Of a stretch of DNA of 64,000 bases, positions 25,467 through 33,527 are shown in pieces. Under the pieces are notes generated by a model, which was given only the letters and a program-made list of their open reading frames with translations, was not told the origin of the DNA and made no database searches. The stretch covers positions 69,539-133,538 of the forward strand of contig NZ_JBBVMF010000012.1 in assembly GCF_038150125.1 (NCBI RefSeq), written 5' to 3'. Each line of letters starts with the position of its first letter. Positions within the stretch are counted from its first letter, which is position 1. The translations under genes were made by a program, and so were the position numbers. The stretch is from SW132 sp038150125 (GTDB taxonomy: Bacteria; Bacteroidota; Rhodothermia; Balneolales; Balneolaceae).

Positions 25467-25826
25467 ATGGAGACGGGATTTCCATCACCTGCGACAGATC
25501 ATTTAGAAGACAGGCTCAATCTCCATGATCATCTTGTTCGCAATGAGGCAGCTACATTTTTTTGCAGGGTTAGGGGAAATGAGGATGAAGAGCTCGGTTT
25601 CAAAGATGGCGATCTTCTGATTGTGGATCGTTCACTGGCGTATAAGCATCACTCACTTGTAGTAGCGATTATTGATGGCGAACAGCGCGTTTGCAGGCTC
25701 TGGAATAAAGGAAGACACTGGTCGCTGCAATTTGGTGATAACAGTTTTCATCATTTAGATCAAAACGGAGAGGCCCAGGATATTTTATGGGGCGTTATTT
25801 CCCATGTTGTGCACTCGTGCCTGTAA
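25467..25826 (+). CDS. umuD: UmuD'-like subunit of DNA polymerase V, catalytic residues lost
   Basis: A 119-residue homologue of UmuD, the regulatory partner of UmuC. 'METGFPSPATDHLEDRLNLH' aligns with the region just after the UmuD self-cleavage site, and 'DGDLLIVDRSL' and 'WGVISHVV' are family hallmarks. The ATG at 25467 has an AGAGG ribosome site seven bases upstream; an upstream ATG (25404) has none. Starting here, the protein begins right where mature UmuD' begins, so no N-terminal arm needs removal. The catalytic serine motif GDSM reads 'GNED', and the lysine of 'VKKL' reads 'VCRL', so self-cleavage should be impossible. The umuC-like gene follows after 44 bp. S24 family membership is sure; the 'pre-processed' reading is inference. 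Confidence 0.82.
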   Translation: METGFPSPATDHLEDRLNLHDHLVRNEAATFFCRVRGNEDEELGFKDGDLLIVDRSLAYKHHSLVVAIIDGEQRVCRLWNKGRHWSLQFGDNSFHHLDQNGEAQDILWGVISHVVHSCL

Positions 25827-25870
25827 ACGACCAATATTTTGCTCTCAAATGATGCTGATTAGATGTGAAG

Positions 25871-27139
25871 ATGTATTACGCACTCATTGATTGTAACAAC
25901 TTTTACGCATCGTGTGAGAGGGTATTTGATCCTGCGCTGCAGAATCGGCCCGTCACCATTTTGTCCAATAATGACGGATGCGTCATCGCCCGTTCAGCCG
26001 AAGCCAAAGAGCTCGAAATTCCAATGGGAATACCTGAATTTAAAATCAGGCCGCTCATCAGAAAGTATAATGTTGCGGTGCGCTCATCCAACTATGCACT
26101 ATATGGAGATATGAGTCGGCGGGTGATGGAAACACTTCAAACTTGTACGCCAAATCTCGAAGTCTACAGCATTGATGAGGCCTTTGCTGAACTTTCAAGC
26201 AGTTATATGGACTCTCTGGAAGCCTACGGCCAATATATCCGTAAGAGGGTGCTTAAATGGACAGGAATACCAGTTTCAGTAGGAATTGCATCAACAAAAA
26301 CACTCGCTAAACTTGCGAATGAAACGGCGAAAAAATACAAGTCACTCAATGGTGTTCTCGTACTCGACCAGCCTGAGAAAACCGAAAAGGTGTTGAGGCA
26401 TGTACCGGTAGGCAATGTCTGGGGAATTGGACGAAATTATACCAAAACGCTTGAGAAACACGGTATACAGTCTGCATTTGATTTGAGCCTGCTTCCCGAT
26501 TCCTGGATCAGGCAGACGATGAAGGTTACAGGTTTACGGACAGTTTGGGAACTGAGAGGAAAACCTTGCTTAACGGTAGAGCAGACCGTTGAGCCAAGAA
26601 AAGGAATATTGAGCTCCCGTTCATTTGGCCAGCCAGTTCGGAACCGGGAAGATTTAAATGAGGCGGTGACCCTATTTGCAAGCCGGGCGGCAGAAAAGTT
26701 AAGAGCGCAGCAATCAGTTGCGAGTACGATAACGGTTACCCTGGTAACCAGTAAATATGCAAATGAAGGCAGCCAGTATAAGTTTGGACTATCCGTGAGT
26801 CTGCCAAATGCCACGGCGGACACAACTGTATTTTCAAGTGTATCAAAGATGGCAGTCAACCGACTATTTGATCCATCAAAGACGTATAAGAAGGCCTGGG
26901 TAATGCTGACAGGAATTGTGCCCGAAAATGAAATCCAGGCGAACCTGTTCACCGAAACCGGCTATAGTTCAAGGATGCATAAACTGATGGAATCGATGGA
27001 CGCCGTTAATGCCCGATATGGTAAGCAGACCATGGGAGTTGCTGGCGCCGGGGTGGGAGAAAATCAAAGCTGGCGTATGAAACAGGAGCATTTGAGTTCC
27101 CGCTATACCACCCGCTGGGACGAGCTGATGGAAGTATGA
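25871..27139 (+). CDS. umuC: DNA polymerase V catalytic subunit UmuC (Y family)
   Basis: A 422-residue error-prone translesion polymerase. Catalytic acidic residues are D7 in 'LIDCNNFYASCERVF' and D102/E103 in 'YSIDEAF'. 'VILSNNDGCV'-type sequence ('ILSNNDGCVIARSAEAK'), 'SVGIASTKTLAKLAN' and 'VWGIGRNYTKTLEKHGIQ' follow, then the little-finger domain and a C-terminal 'QANLF' that matches the beta-clamp binding motif. Length matches E. coli UmuC (422). The in-frame GTG at 25865 is less likely than the ATG at 25871. It forms an operon with the UmuD'-like gene. Such pairs are normally SOS-induced. Confidence 0.93.
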   Translation: MYYALIDCNNFYASCERVFDPALQNRPVTILSNNDGCVIARSAEAKELEIPMGIPEFKIRPLIRKYNVAVRSSNYALYGDMSRRVMETLQTCTPNLEVYSIDEAFAELSSSYMDSLEAYGQYIRKRVLKWTGIPVSVGIASTKTLAKLANETAKKYKSLNGVLVLDQPEKTEKVLRHVPVGNVWGIGRNYTKTLEKHGIQSAFDLSLLPDSWIRQTMKVTGLRTVWELRGKPCLTVEQTVEPRKGILSSRSFGQPVRNREDLNEAVTLFASRAAEKLRAQQSVASTITVTLVTSKYANEGSQYKFGLSVSLPNATADTTVFSSVSKMAVNRLFDPSKTYKKAWVMLTGIVPENEIQANLFTETGYSSRMHKLMESMDAVNARYGKQTMGVAGAGVGENQSWRMKQEHLSSRYTTRWDELMEV

Positions 27140-27507
27140 GACAGAAGTAACCAGGTGCGTTGATGACTCCGTTTTCTCAAATGAAATGTCCCTTAACCCT
27201 GAGTTCGCCTAATTTCTTGAATTTGAAAAGTTTCCTTAAAAAGATAGAATATTCCTTTGTATCTACTTTGAGAGAGAGTGAAAATAATTAACCCTCCCCA
27301 CGCCATCATTTTGATAGTTCATCCTTTATATCTCCCCGCTAATAAGCCGCTTTATGTAAGATAGCGAATGACCGGGCTCATCTTTTGAAGTTTCATACAA
27401 AGGGCCAGAATGAGCCCGGACAGGATGAATTTTTAATGATAATTATTTCGTTTATTCTATAAAGGTGTACTGTAATATTAGTTTGTATTTAAGAACAGAC
27501 AGAAGAG
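27140..27507. other. Gap with a 10-bp-arm hairpin before the M28 peptidase
   Basis: No gene seen. A perfect inverted repeat CCGGGCTCAT (27372-27381) / ATGAGCCCGG (27410-27419) with a 28-base loop lies about 90 bp before the peptidase start. There is no T-run after it, so it is not a typical terminator; it could be a leader-RNA structure or a repeat. Confidence 0.45.
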
Positions 27508-28374
27508 ATGAGTAGTGATTATCAAAAATTACAAGAGTATGTGAAAGAACTTTCTGAGAAGCTTGTACCCAGAGATGCTGCCCATCCTGAGAATTTGAAG
27601 AAAGTGGCGGATTATATAGAAGAACGACTGAAGAGTTTTACGGATAGAGTTGAGAACCAGCCTTATTCAGCAGATGGTATGACTGTTCGAAACGTGCGAG
27701 CCTTTTTTGGACCTGAAACGGATGATAGAATTGTGGTGGGCGCACATTATGATGTTGCCGGCCCGTATCCCGGCGCCGATGACAATGCCAGTGGTGTTGC
27801 GGGATTGCTGGAACTTGCGAGGCTGTTGTCTGATGAAGAACTGCCGATACAGGTTGAATTGGTTTCTTATCCTCTTGAAGAGCCGCCCTATTTTTATACC
27901 AAAAAGATGGGAAGCTATATCCATGCAAAATCACTTAAGGATGAAGCTGTGAACGTTAAAGCAATGATTGCTCTCGAAATGATTGGCTATTTTTCGGATG
28001 ATGAAGGAAGTCAGTCCTACCCGCTGTCACTGCTTCGGCCGTTTTATCCATCGGTTGGAAATTACATTGCGGTGGTAGGCAAGATGTTTCAGAAAGGACT
28101 CGTGCGGAAGGTGAAGAAAGCAATGAAGGGTGTGGCTTCGCTGCCGGTGGAATCAATCAATGCACCTAAGCTGGTACCGGGAATTGCTTTTTCTGATCAT
28201 TTGAACTACTGGCGGCATGGGTTTCCTGCGGTGATGATCACAGATACAGCCATGTACCGGAATCCAAATTATCATTCACCGACTGACACCGCCGGTACAC
28301 TTAATTATAGAAAAATGGCGCAGGTAGTAGATGGGGTGAAAGAATCGGTTCAAAAACTGGCTAAGGGTGAGTAA
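27508..28374 (+). CDS. M28-family zinc peptidase
   Basis: A 288-residue protein with the co-catalytic di-zinc site of M28 aminopeptidases: H in 'VVGAHYDVAG', bridging D in 'PGADDNASGVAG', E pair in 'PLEEPPYF', a further acidic residue in 'ALEMIGYF', and the last H in 'NPNYHSPTDT'. No signal peptide is present, so it appears cytoplasmic, unlike many secreted M28 enzymes. A GAAGAG ribosome site precedes the ATG. It probably removes N-terminal residues from peptides; specificity is not known. Monocistronic. Confidence 0.87.
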   Translation: MSSDYQKLQEYVKELSEKLVPRDAAHPENLKKVADYIEERLKSFTDRVENQPYSADGMTVRNVRAFFGPETDDRIVVGAHYDVAGPYPGADDNASGVAGLLELARLLSDEELPIQVELVSYPLEEPPYFYTKKMGSYIHAKSLKDEAVNVKAMIALEMIGYFSDDEGSQSYPLSLLRPFYPSVGNYIAVVGKMFQKGLVRKVKKAMKGVASLPVESINAPKLVPGIAFSDHLNYWRHGFPAVMITDTAMYRNPNYHSPTDTAGTLNYRKMAQVVDGVKESVQKLAKGE

Positions 28375-28425
28375 AGTAAAAATCCGCAACGTCTGCAATG
28401 GACTTCACGGATCTTGAAATAGAGA

Positions 28426-28770
28426 TCATTTATACAGTTTATCCGCTTTGGCGGCCCAGATAAAATCGTTGTCGCTGAGCCCGTCAATGGCATGTGTATA
28501 GACTGTAACATCTACGTTGCCCCAGGTGAGCACGATTTCGGGATGATGCCCTTCCTCTTCCGACATTTCACCAATCTTGACGGTAAAGTCCAGCGCCTGT
28601 TTAAAATTTTCAAAATCATAACTTTTCGTGAGATGATGATTATCCACCAGGTCCCAACCTTCGTCCAGCCGATTGTAATAATCCTGAAGTTCCTCTCCCT
28701 TCAGAGGAGGAATATCGCCGCTACAGGGTTCACATTTTTACTCGGTAAGTTCTGCATCTTGCTTGTTCAT
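28426..28770 (-). pseudogene. Pterin-4a-carbinolamine dehydratase gene with in-frame TAA at codon 11
   Basis: The minus strand encodes a complete 4a-hydroxytetrahydrobiopterin dehydratase (PCD) sequence: 'MNKQDAELTE', then TAA (28738-28740), then 'KCEPCSGDIPPLKGEELQDY' continuing to 'EEEGHHPEIVLTWGNVDVTV' and 'DNDFIWAAKADKLYK'. Both sides of the stop are in the same frame and both match the family ('LTEKKCxPC...PPLKGEEL'), so a single base change (for example from AAA or CAA) created the stop. The catalytic 'GHHPEI' is intact. A shorter product could start at GTG 28647 but would lose the N-terminal quarter. Normally PCD recycles the pterin cofactor. It could be a dead gene, a read-through gene or a sequencing error. 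Confidence 0.8.
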
Positions 28771-28938
28771 AGTGTTAGGTAATTTAAGTGAGTTCTCTTG
28801 TTTTCGATGTACCATAACAACAGCACGGGTGGAATTTGTTCCGGAAGGAGATCCATGAAGTATCTAAAATATTCATAAATCTTGACTGCTGAAGGGGTCA
28901 TTTGTGTTTGTGAATTACTTAACCAAATTGAATGATTG

Positions 28939-29754
28939 ATGAGTTCAAAAAAAGGTGCATCGTTCCTCCAGTGGGCACTTCCGAAAATGGGTTACCGGTG
29001 GGACGGTTTTCGGAAGCCGCGAAATCAGGTGCTCAGCCGCATTCGGGACAGGATACAGGACCTTGGATTGGCAGGCGGATTTGATGAATACAAAAGGTAT
29101 CTGGACAATCACCCGGAAGAGTGGGATACGCTCGATCAGCTTTGCGATGTCACCATCAGTAAATTTTTTCGCGACCGGAAGGTGTGGGACTATCTGCGTG
29201 ATGAAGCTCTACCCGGGATTCTTAATGATGAACCTGCATCGATCTGGTCCGTTGGCTGCTGCAATGGGGAGGAAGCATACAGCCTGGCAATCATCTGTAA
29301 ACAGCTGGCAGAAAAGACGGATAGAAATATAACCTCAAACGATATTAACATCCTTGCCACAGATCGAAATGAACAGGTTCTGAGTCGTGCAAGGAAAGGC
29401 TGCTACCCGGCGGGGGCGTTAAAAGAGCTGACGGATGATGAGATCAGCACTTACTTCAGGACACTCGATGATAAGCACGAAGACGATTACCAAATTGAGG
29501 AGAGATTAAAGAAGTTCGTTGACTTCGAAAAGCGCGATATCCAGGATTCACTGCCTGACCAAACCTTTGACCTGATCCTCTGCAGGAACCTGGTGTTTAC
29601 CTATTTTACCGAAGAGCGCCAGGCAGAATTCCTGGACAATTTAAAACCCCGCATGAAAAAGCCGTCGTACCTGGTGATCGGTAGTAATGAATCCCTGCCC
29701 AAACCTGGGTGGCTTGACGTGGTGAGTGAGACGCATCGGGTGTTTGGGGTTTGA
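28939..29754 (+). CDS. CheR-type protein methyltransferase
   Basis: A 271-residue SAM-dependent methyltransferase of the CheR family. 'DVTISKFFRDRKVWDYL' corresponds to 'vt.ffRd...f..l', 'IWSVGCCNGEEAYSLAI' is the SAM-binding motif I, 'ILATDRNEQVLSRARKGCYP' motif II, and 'FDLILCRNLVFTYF' motif IV. CheR methylates glutamates of chemoreceptors, but no chemotaxis gene is nearby, so the target may be different. A TTG precedes the ATG in frame; the ATG at 28939 is preferred. Preceded by a 7-codon mini-frame with a strong ribosome site (28855-28878). Confidence 0.82.
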   Translation: MSSKKGASFLQWALPKMGYRWDGFRKPRNQVLSRIRDRIQDLGLAGGFDEYKRYLDNHPEEWDTLDQLCDVTISKFFRDRKVWDYLRDEALPGILNDEPASIWSVGCCNGEEAYSLAIICKQLAEKTDRNITSNDINILATDRNEQVLSRARKGCYPAGALKELTDDEISTYFRTLDDKHEDDYQIEERLKKFVDFEKRDIQDSLPDQTFDLILCRNLVFTYFTEERQAEFLDNLKPRMKKPSYLVIGSNESLPKPGWLDVVSETHRVFGV

Positions 29755-29819
29755 TGACAATGTTTAATCCCATGAGAAATTATCATATGCTCTTTCTTTC
29801 AAATGCGGTAATTCTTTGC

Positions 29820-30209
29820 TCATTTCTTATGATGAGAAAGTGTAAGCTGGGTTTGTTCTACAATCTCAAACCCGATCCTATCAGGCATATCTTTCAATTT
29901 CTTGTCTGCCGGTATACCTTTTGTCCTTGCAATGAGCAGGAGATCTCCGCTCGCGCTGATTGTAAATAAAACTCCAAACGCTGTGAGACTGATTATACCA
30001 TAAGTCATACCAAAACCGATTGGGATAAGACCTAATATTATCAGTGGCATAATGGCTCCGATCCTGAAACCGGGAACACTGATTGGTTCTTTGATATGGA
30101 CAAATGGAATGCCATGCTGATCGTCGAATCCAAATTTGACGCCCTTAAACCTAGAGGGTAAAAAGAAAGACAAGAAAACATTCTTGGCTTTATGAATGTT
30201 TGATAAACT
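29820..30209 (-). pseudogene. N-terminally truncated DUF3267 (zincin-like membrane peptidase) remnant
   Basis: The open frame encodes the C-terminal half of a DUF3267-type protein: 'GVKFGFDDQHGIPFVHIKEP', two membrane helices ('GAIMPLIILGLIPIGFGM', 'LTAFGVLFTISASGDLLLI') and 'DMPDRIGFEIVE'. In complete members an HExxH motif precedes the 'KFG' part. Here only 'IHKAKNVFLS' remains, and a TGA (30210-30212) lies just upstream, so the metal site and the N-terminal helices are missing. It lies directly behind the peptide-export locus, four bases after the small membrane protein gene. The first ordinary start would be a TTG at 30173. Confidence 0.55.
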
Positions 30210-30215
30210 TCAAAG

Positions 30216-30452
30216 TTATTTATACGATTTTGAATTTTCTCTAAAGATAGAAAACTTTTCCAATAGCAGGGACGAAAGAAAAACTATAGAAATAAATATT
30301 ATTATTTGAAATAAAAATTCAGTTAACGAATTGTTTTGAAATTCGTAAAATTTTGGAATGATATGATTAATTATCCTGAAAATAATTATAGATACTGTAA
30401 ACAGTATTACATAAAATAGAAAAGGTTTTTTAGGTGGAGAGAAACTGATCAT
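30216..30452 (-). CDS. Small membrane protein beside the GG-peptide genes (immunity candidate)
   Basis: A 78-residue, AT-rich gene starting at ATG 30452. The protein has a basic start ('MISFSPPKKPFLFY') and two hydrophobic helices (about residues 11-32 and 46-64), ending in a charged tail 'EKFSIFRENSKSYK'. No known family was recognised. It lies 86 bp downstream of the second GG-leader peptide gene in the same direction, separated by a hairpin. Small two-helix membrane proteins in this position are commonly the immunity proteins of bacteriocin loci; that role is inference from position and topology. Confidence 0.5.
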   Translation of the reverse strand: MISFSPPKKPFLFYVILFTVSIIIFRIINHIIPKFYEFQNNSLTEFLFQIIIFISIVFLSSLLLEKFSIFRENSKSYK

Positions 30453-30480
30453 ATTTTATTTTCTACAATTTATAATATCC

Positions 30481-30507
30481 CAAGAATCTTTTTAAAAAAG
30501 ATTCTTG
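30481..30507. repeat. Perfect 27-bp palindromic hairpin
   Basis: CAAGAATCTTTTT and AAAAAGATTCTTG flank a single base, giving a near-perfect hairpin between the GG-peptide gene and the small membrane protein gene. There is no strong T-run on the minus-strand side, so it may be a partial terminator or an RNA-processing stem that sets relative expression of the peptides and the downstream gene. Confidence 0.55.
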
Positions 30508-30538
30508 GTTTAGATTAGTAATTAATCTTCAATTAGTT

Positions 30539-30706
30539 TCACGCGGAATATGAACCATCTGTATAACCCTCTAATTCTTCAAGAACTTTATTCGTAGGTC
30601 TTGCCTTATACCAATAAATAAAATCTTTTGTCTTTTCGCATACCCAATCTGAAATCGGTCCGCCTGCTGATATTTGTCGAAGTTCATCTTGTTTTAAATG
30701 TCTCAT
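30539..30706 (-). CDS. Double-glycine-leader peptide 1
   Basis: A 55-residue precursor peptide. The leader 'MRHLKQDELRQISAGG' has the hydrophobic spacing (L, L, I) and terminal Gly-Gly of substrates cut by C39 peptidase-ABC exporters. The predicted 39-residue mature part begins 'PISDWVCEKTKDFIYWYKAR' and ends 'GYTDGSYSA'; it is aromatic, has one cysteine and no membrane helix. It is the second peptide gene, 34 bp after peptide 2, and belongs to the locus with the HTH protein, C39 exporter and HlyD protein upstream. It could be a bacteriocin, a signalling peptide or a modified peptide; no modifying enzyme was found here. Confidence 0.8.
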   Translation of the reverse strand: MRHLKQDELRQISAGGPISDWVCEKTKDFIYWYKARPTNKVLEELEGYTDGSYSA

Positions 30707-30740
30707 AAATATATAATTTTTAGTTTTAAATGTTTAATTT

Positions 30741-30917
30741 TTAAGAACAGCCACATTCTGAAGAAGAAACTCCAGTAACCACACCGTCAACTACTTCAAC
30801 GGTAAAATAACCCACTATTGCAGCAGCAGCAGTATATCCTGCCCAAGCGAGTAATACTGGGACACCACCATCAACATCAATTAACTCTTTACTATTTAAT
30901 TCTTTAAGATTTTCCAT
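30741..30917 (-). CDS. Double-glycine-leader peptide 2
   Basis: A 58-residue precursor. The leader 'MENLKELNSKELIDVDGG' is a textbook GG leader. The predicted 40-residue mature part starts 'VPVLLAWAGYTAAAAIVGYF', which is a hydrophobic helix with small-residue packing motifs, and ends 'SSSECGCS' with two cysteines in a CxC arrangement. This composition fits a membrane-active class II bacteriocin better than a quorum signal. It lies 82 bp after the HTH gene and 34 bp before peptide 1 on the same strand. No close family member is recognised. Confidence 0.82.
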   Translation of the reverse strand: MENLKELNSKELIDVDGGVPVLLAWAGYTAAAAIVGYFTVEVVDGVVTGVSSSECGCS

Positions 30918-30999
30918 AATATTTGATTTTTAAATTAGAAATTAACTATACAGCCAATCTTTTTTGATTGCACTTATATAATACCCCACCTCACTGCAC

Positions 31000-31305
31000 C
31001 TATAAATACAGTGAAAAATAATTCCTGGAATTTTTGCCGCCGGATACTTTTTTCATCTCTTCAGTTTCAATTTCTGACTTAAATCCAATGGTTACACGGC
31101 CGGGGATTTCGTAGATATAGCTTCGCCTTCGCCTGTCATATCGAATAGGGCAGTCGAGTTCTGTTCTGAGCTCGTCCAGGAAAATGTAGAGCCATCGTTC
31201 AGAAATATTCAGCTTTTGCGCCAGCTCTTTTGGGGGGCCGGTAGATTTGCGGCGAATTAAGGTGTCCATGCGTTCAATTCTGTTGATGTAATTATAAAGT
31301 GCCAT
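31000..31305 (-). CDS. HTH regulator with C-terminal double-glycine motif and 11-residue tail
   Basis: A 101-residue protein. Residues about 5-65 form a winged-helix/HTH domain of the type found next to peptide exporters in Bacteroidota: 'INRIERMDTLIRRKSTGPPK', 'LAQKLNISERWLYIFLDEL', 'CPIRYDRRRRSYIYE'. The C-terminus reads 'EMKKVSGGKNSRNYFSLYL'; 'EEMKKVSGG' looks exactly like a GG processing site, leaving an 11-residue tail. The start ATG at 31305 lies 17 bases after the exporter stop; a longer upstream frame overlaps the exporter and is rejected. It probably regulates the peptide genes just downstream. That the tail is released as a signal is speculation. Confidence 0.8.
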   Translation of the reverse strand: MALYNYINRIERMDTLIRRKSTGPPKELAQKLNISERWLYIFLDELRTELDCPIRYDRRRRSYIYEIPGRVTIGFKSEIETEEMKKVSGGKNSRNYFSLYL

Positions 31306-31322
31306 TAGTTTGCTCTTTGAGT

Positions 31323-33515
31323 TTAGATTTCCATGATGCTCTCTTTCAAATCCCCATTCAAAAACGGGAACTGGTTGTGCCATAGCTTCAAATAGTGCTT
31401 TCCCTGCGTCAAAAGCTCTCTGTGTGAGCCCTCCTCAACAAGCACGCCTTTCTCCAATACGCAGATCTTATCCGCTTTGAAGACCGTACTAAGCCTGTGT
31501 GCAATCAAGATGACGGTTTTGTCTCGTTCACGCAGGTAATTGATTGTTTGCTGTACGTATTGCTCTGAGGCTGAGTCAAGTGATGATGTGGCCTCGTCAA
31601 GGATGAGTATTTCCGGATCTTTATAGAGCGCTCTTGCTATCGCAATCCGCTGTTTTTGTCCGCCTGACAGTGACGCACCATTCTCGCCAAGGTAGGTCTC
31701 AAACCCATTTGGCAATTCTTCAATAAATGAGAGTATTCCAAGTTTCTTACATATGGTGATGATTTTCTCCAGATCCGGATCAAACCTGCCGACTGCAATA
31801 TTATCAATGACGTTTCCGGCAAAGAGGTCAATCTTCTGGGGGACAACAGAGATGATTTGTCTCAGGCTTTGCATATCGATATGAGCGATGTTTAAATCAC
31901 CGATGGTAACCTGCCCGGAATCAATCGGGTACATTTTCTGGAGAATGTTCACGAGCGTGGTTTTTCCGGACCCGCTTTCACCCACAAACGCCGTTACTTT
32001 TCCATGGGGAATAACCAGTTTCAGTTCTTTAAATACATCAACCCTTGAACCGTATCTGAAATTGACATTCTGGAATTTTATGTCTCCAACAAAGTCTTTT
32101 GTCAGCTCTACTTTTTGACCCTGCTCCTCTTTTTCAAGGTCCATAATTTCAAACAGCCGATCAGCTGCAATCAATGCATCCTGAATGACCCTGTTCATAC
32201 CCACCAGCTCACTCACCGGGCCGGTGAAATACCCGATAACGGCGTAGAAGGAGAGGAGCTCCCCCGGCGTGATATCGCCCGCAAGAACGTATGTAGCGCC
32301 TACCCATAAAAGAATAATTGTAAAGATCCTTGAAGAAAACTGTGATGCATTTCCTGAAAACACAGAATTTAAACCGGATCGATAAACCGTTTTAAGCAGT
32401 CGCACAAACCGGGTTTCTGTTTTTATATTCGCAAAGTTTTCTAACCCAAACTGTTTAATAGTCGAAACAGAATTGAGAGACTCAACGAGCTGTGATTCCA
32501 GATCAGCAGCGTTTTCCATTAACTCCCTCTGGGTCTTTTTGTTCAGTTGATTGGTAATCAGGTAGATCAGTGAATAGACTGGAATAATCGCCAGCATCAC
32601 AAGCCCAAGTTTCCAGTAGTAGGTAAACATCAGCCCGAAAGAGAAGAGCACTATAAAAATATTAACGACAATATTAATAGCGACGTCGTTTATAAATGCC
32701 CTTATTTTAACAGCATCATTTATTCTTGAGATAATTTCGCCTACCCGCATTGTATCAAAAAAACGTTGAGGTAGCTTCAATAGATGTTTGTAATACCCAA
32801 GAATGAGACGGGCATCGATTAGCTGGCCGGTTTTCAGCGTGAACACGGTTTTGGCAACGCCAATAAAAATTTGGAGCAGCACCAGGGCGATCATGCCCAC
32901 ACCAAGCAGATTTAGGAGGTTCCGATTTCCATCTATTAAAACATGATCAACAATGATTTGAACATAAATGGCAGTTGAGAGACCAATAATTGTAAATACT
33001 GCCGCGCCGATTGTAGCCTGAAGAAGGACTGTTCGGTGAGGTTTGAGCAAAAACCACAGCCGGCTTATAATAGATACTTTTTCGTTGCGGGCAGTGAATG
33101 ATTCATCGGGCATAATCAATACCAACACACCGGTCCACTGTTTTTCAAAATCTGCGTGCGCCAGCTTGTGGAGTTTTCCATCCATCGGGTCCATCACTTC
33201 AATGAATTTATCTGTCGCTTTGTAGATCACTACGAAATGGTGTAGTGTCCCTTTTACGACCACATGGGCAATGGTGGGAGTCGGTATTTCAAACAGGCTC
33301 TCGAATTCACCTTTCACACCTTTAGCAGTAAACCCGAGAGTCTCGGCCGCTTCTATCATTCCAAGGATATTAGTCCCCTTTTTATCAGTAGATGCGTACT
33401 GCCGGATTCTTGAGATAGGCATTTCAAGTCCAAAATGGGAAGCGACTGATGCAAGACAAGCGGCACCACAGTCGGTGATATCGTGCTGTTTTACTCCGAT
33501 TTTTCTCTTGTTCAT
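31323..33515 (-). CDS. Peptidase C39-containing ABC exporter
   Basis: A 730-residue inner-membrane transporter that cuts GG leaders and exports the mature peptide. The N-terminal C39 domain has Q10, catalytic C16 in 'HDITDCGAACLAS', H93 in 'TLHHFVVIYK' and D109 in 'VMDPMDG', so it should be active. A six-helix transmembrane domain (about 160-440) and an ABC domain follow: Walker A 'VGESGSGKTTLVNIL', signature 'LSGGQKQRIAIARAL', Walker B 'EILILDEATSSLDS'. The gene starts 12 bp after the HlyD gene stop and is followed by the HTH and two GG-peptide genes. Confidence 0.95.
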   Translation of the reverse strand: MNKRKIGVKQHDITDCGAACLASVASHFGLEMPISRIRQYASTDKKGTNILGMIEAAETLGFTAKGVKGEFESLFEIPTPTIAHVVVKGTLHHFVVIYKATDKFIEVMDPMDGKLHKLAHADFEKQWTGVLVLIMPDESFTARNEKVSIISRLWFLLKPHRTVLLQATIGAAVFTIIGLSTAIYVQIIVDHVLIDGNRNLLNLLGVGMIALVLLQIFIGVAKTVFTLKTGQLIDARLILGYYKHLLKLPQRFFDTMRVGEIISRINDAVKIRAFINDVAINIVVNIFIVLFSFGLMFTYYWKLGLVMLAIIPVYSLIYLITNQLNKKTQRELMENAADLESQLVESLNSVSTIKQFGLENFANIKTETRFVRLLKTVYRSGLNSVFSGNASQFSSRIFTIILLWVGATYVLAGDITPGELLSFYAVIGYFTGPVSELVGMNRVIQDALIAADRLFEIMDLEKEEQGQKVELTKDFVGDIKFQNVNFRYGSRVDVFKELKLVIPHGKVTAFVGESGSGKTTLVNILQKMYPIDSGQVTIGDLNIAHIDMQSLRQIISVVPQKIDLFAGNVIDNIAVGRFDPDLEKIITICKKLGILSFIEELPNGFETYLGENGASLSGGQKQRIAIARALYKDPEILILDEATSSLDSASEQYVQQTINYLRERDKTVILIAHRLSTVFKADKICVLEKGVLVEEGSHRELLTQGKHYLKLWHNQFPFLNGDLKESIMEI

Positions 33516-33527
33516 AGTGACGGATGG

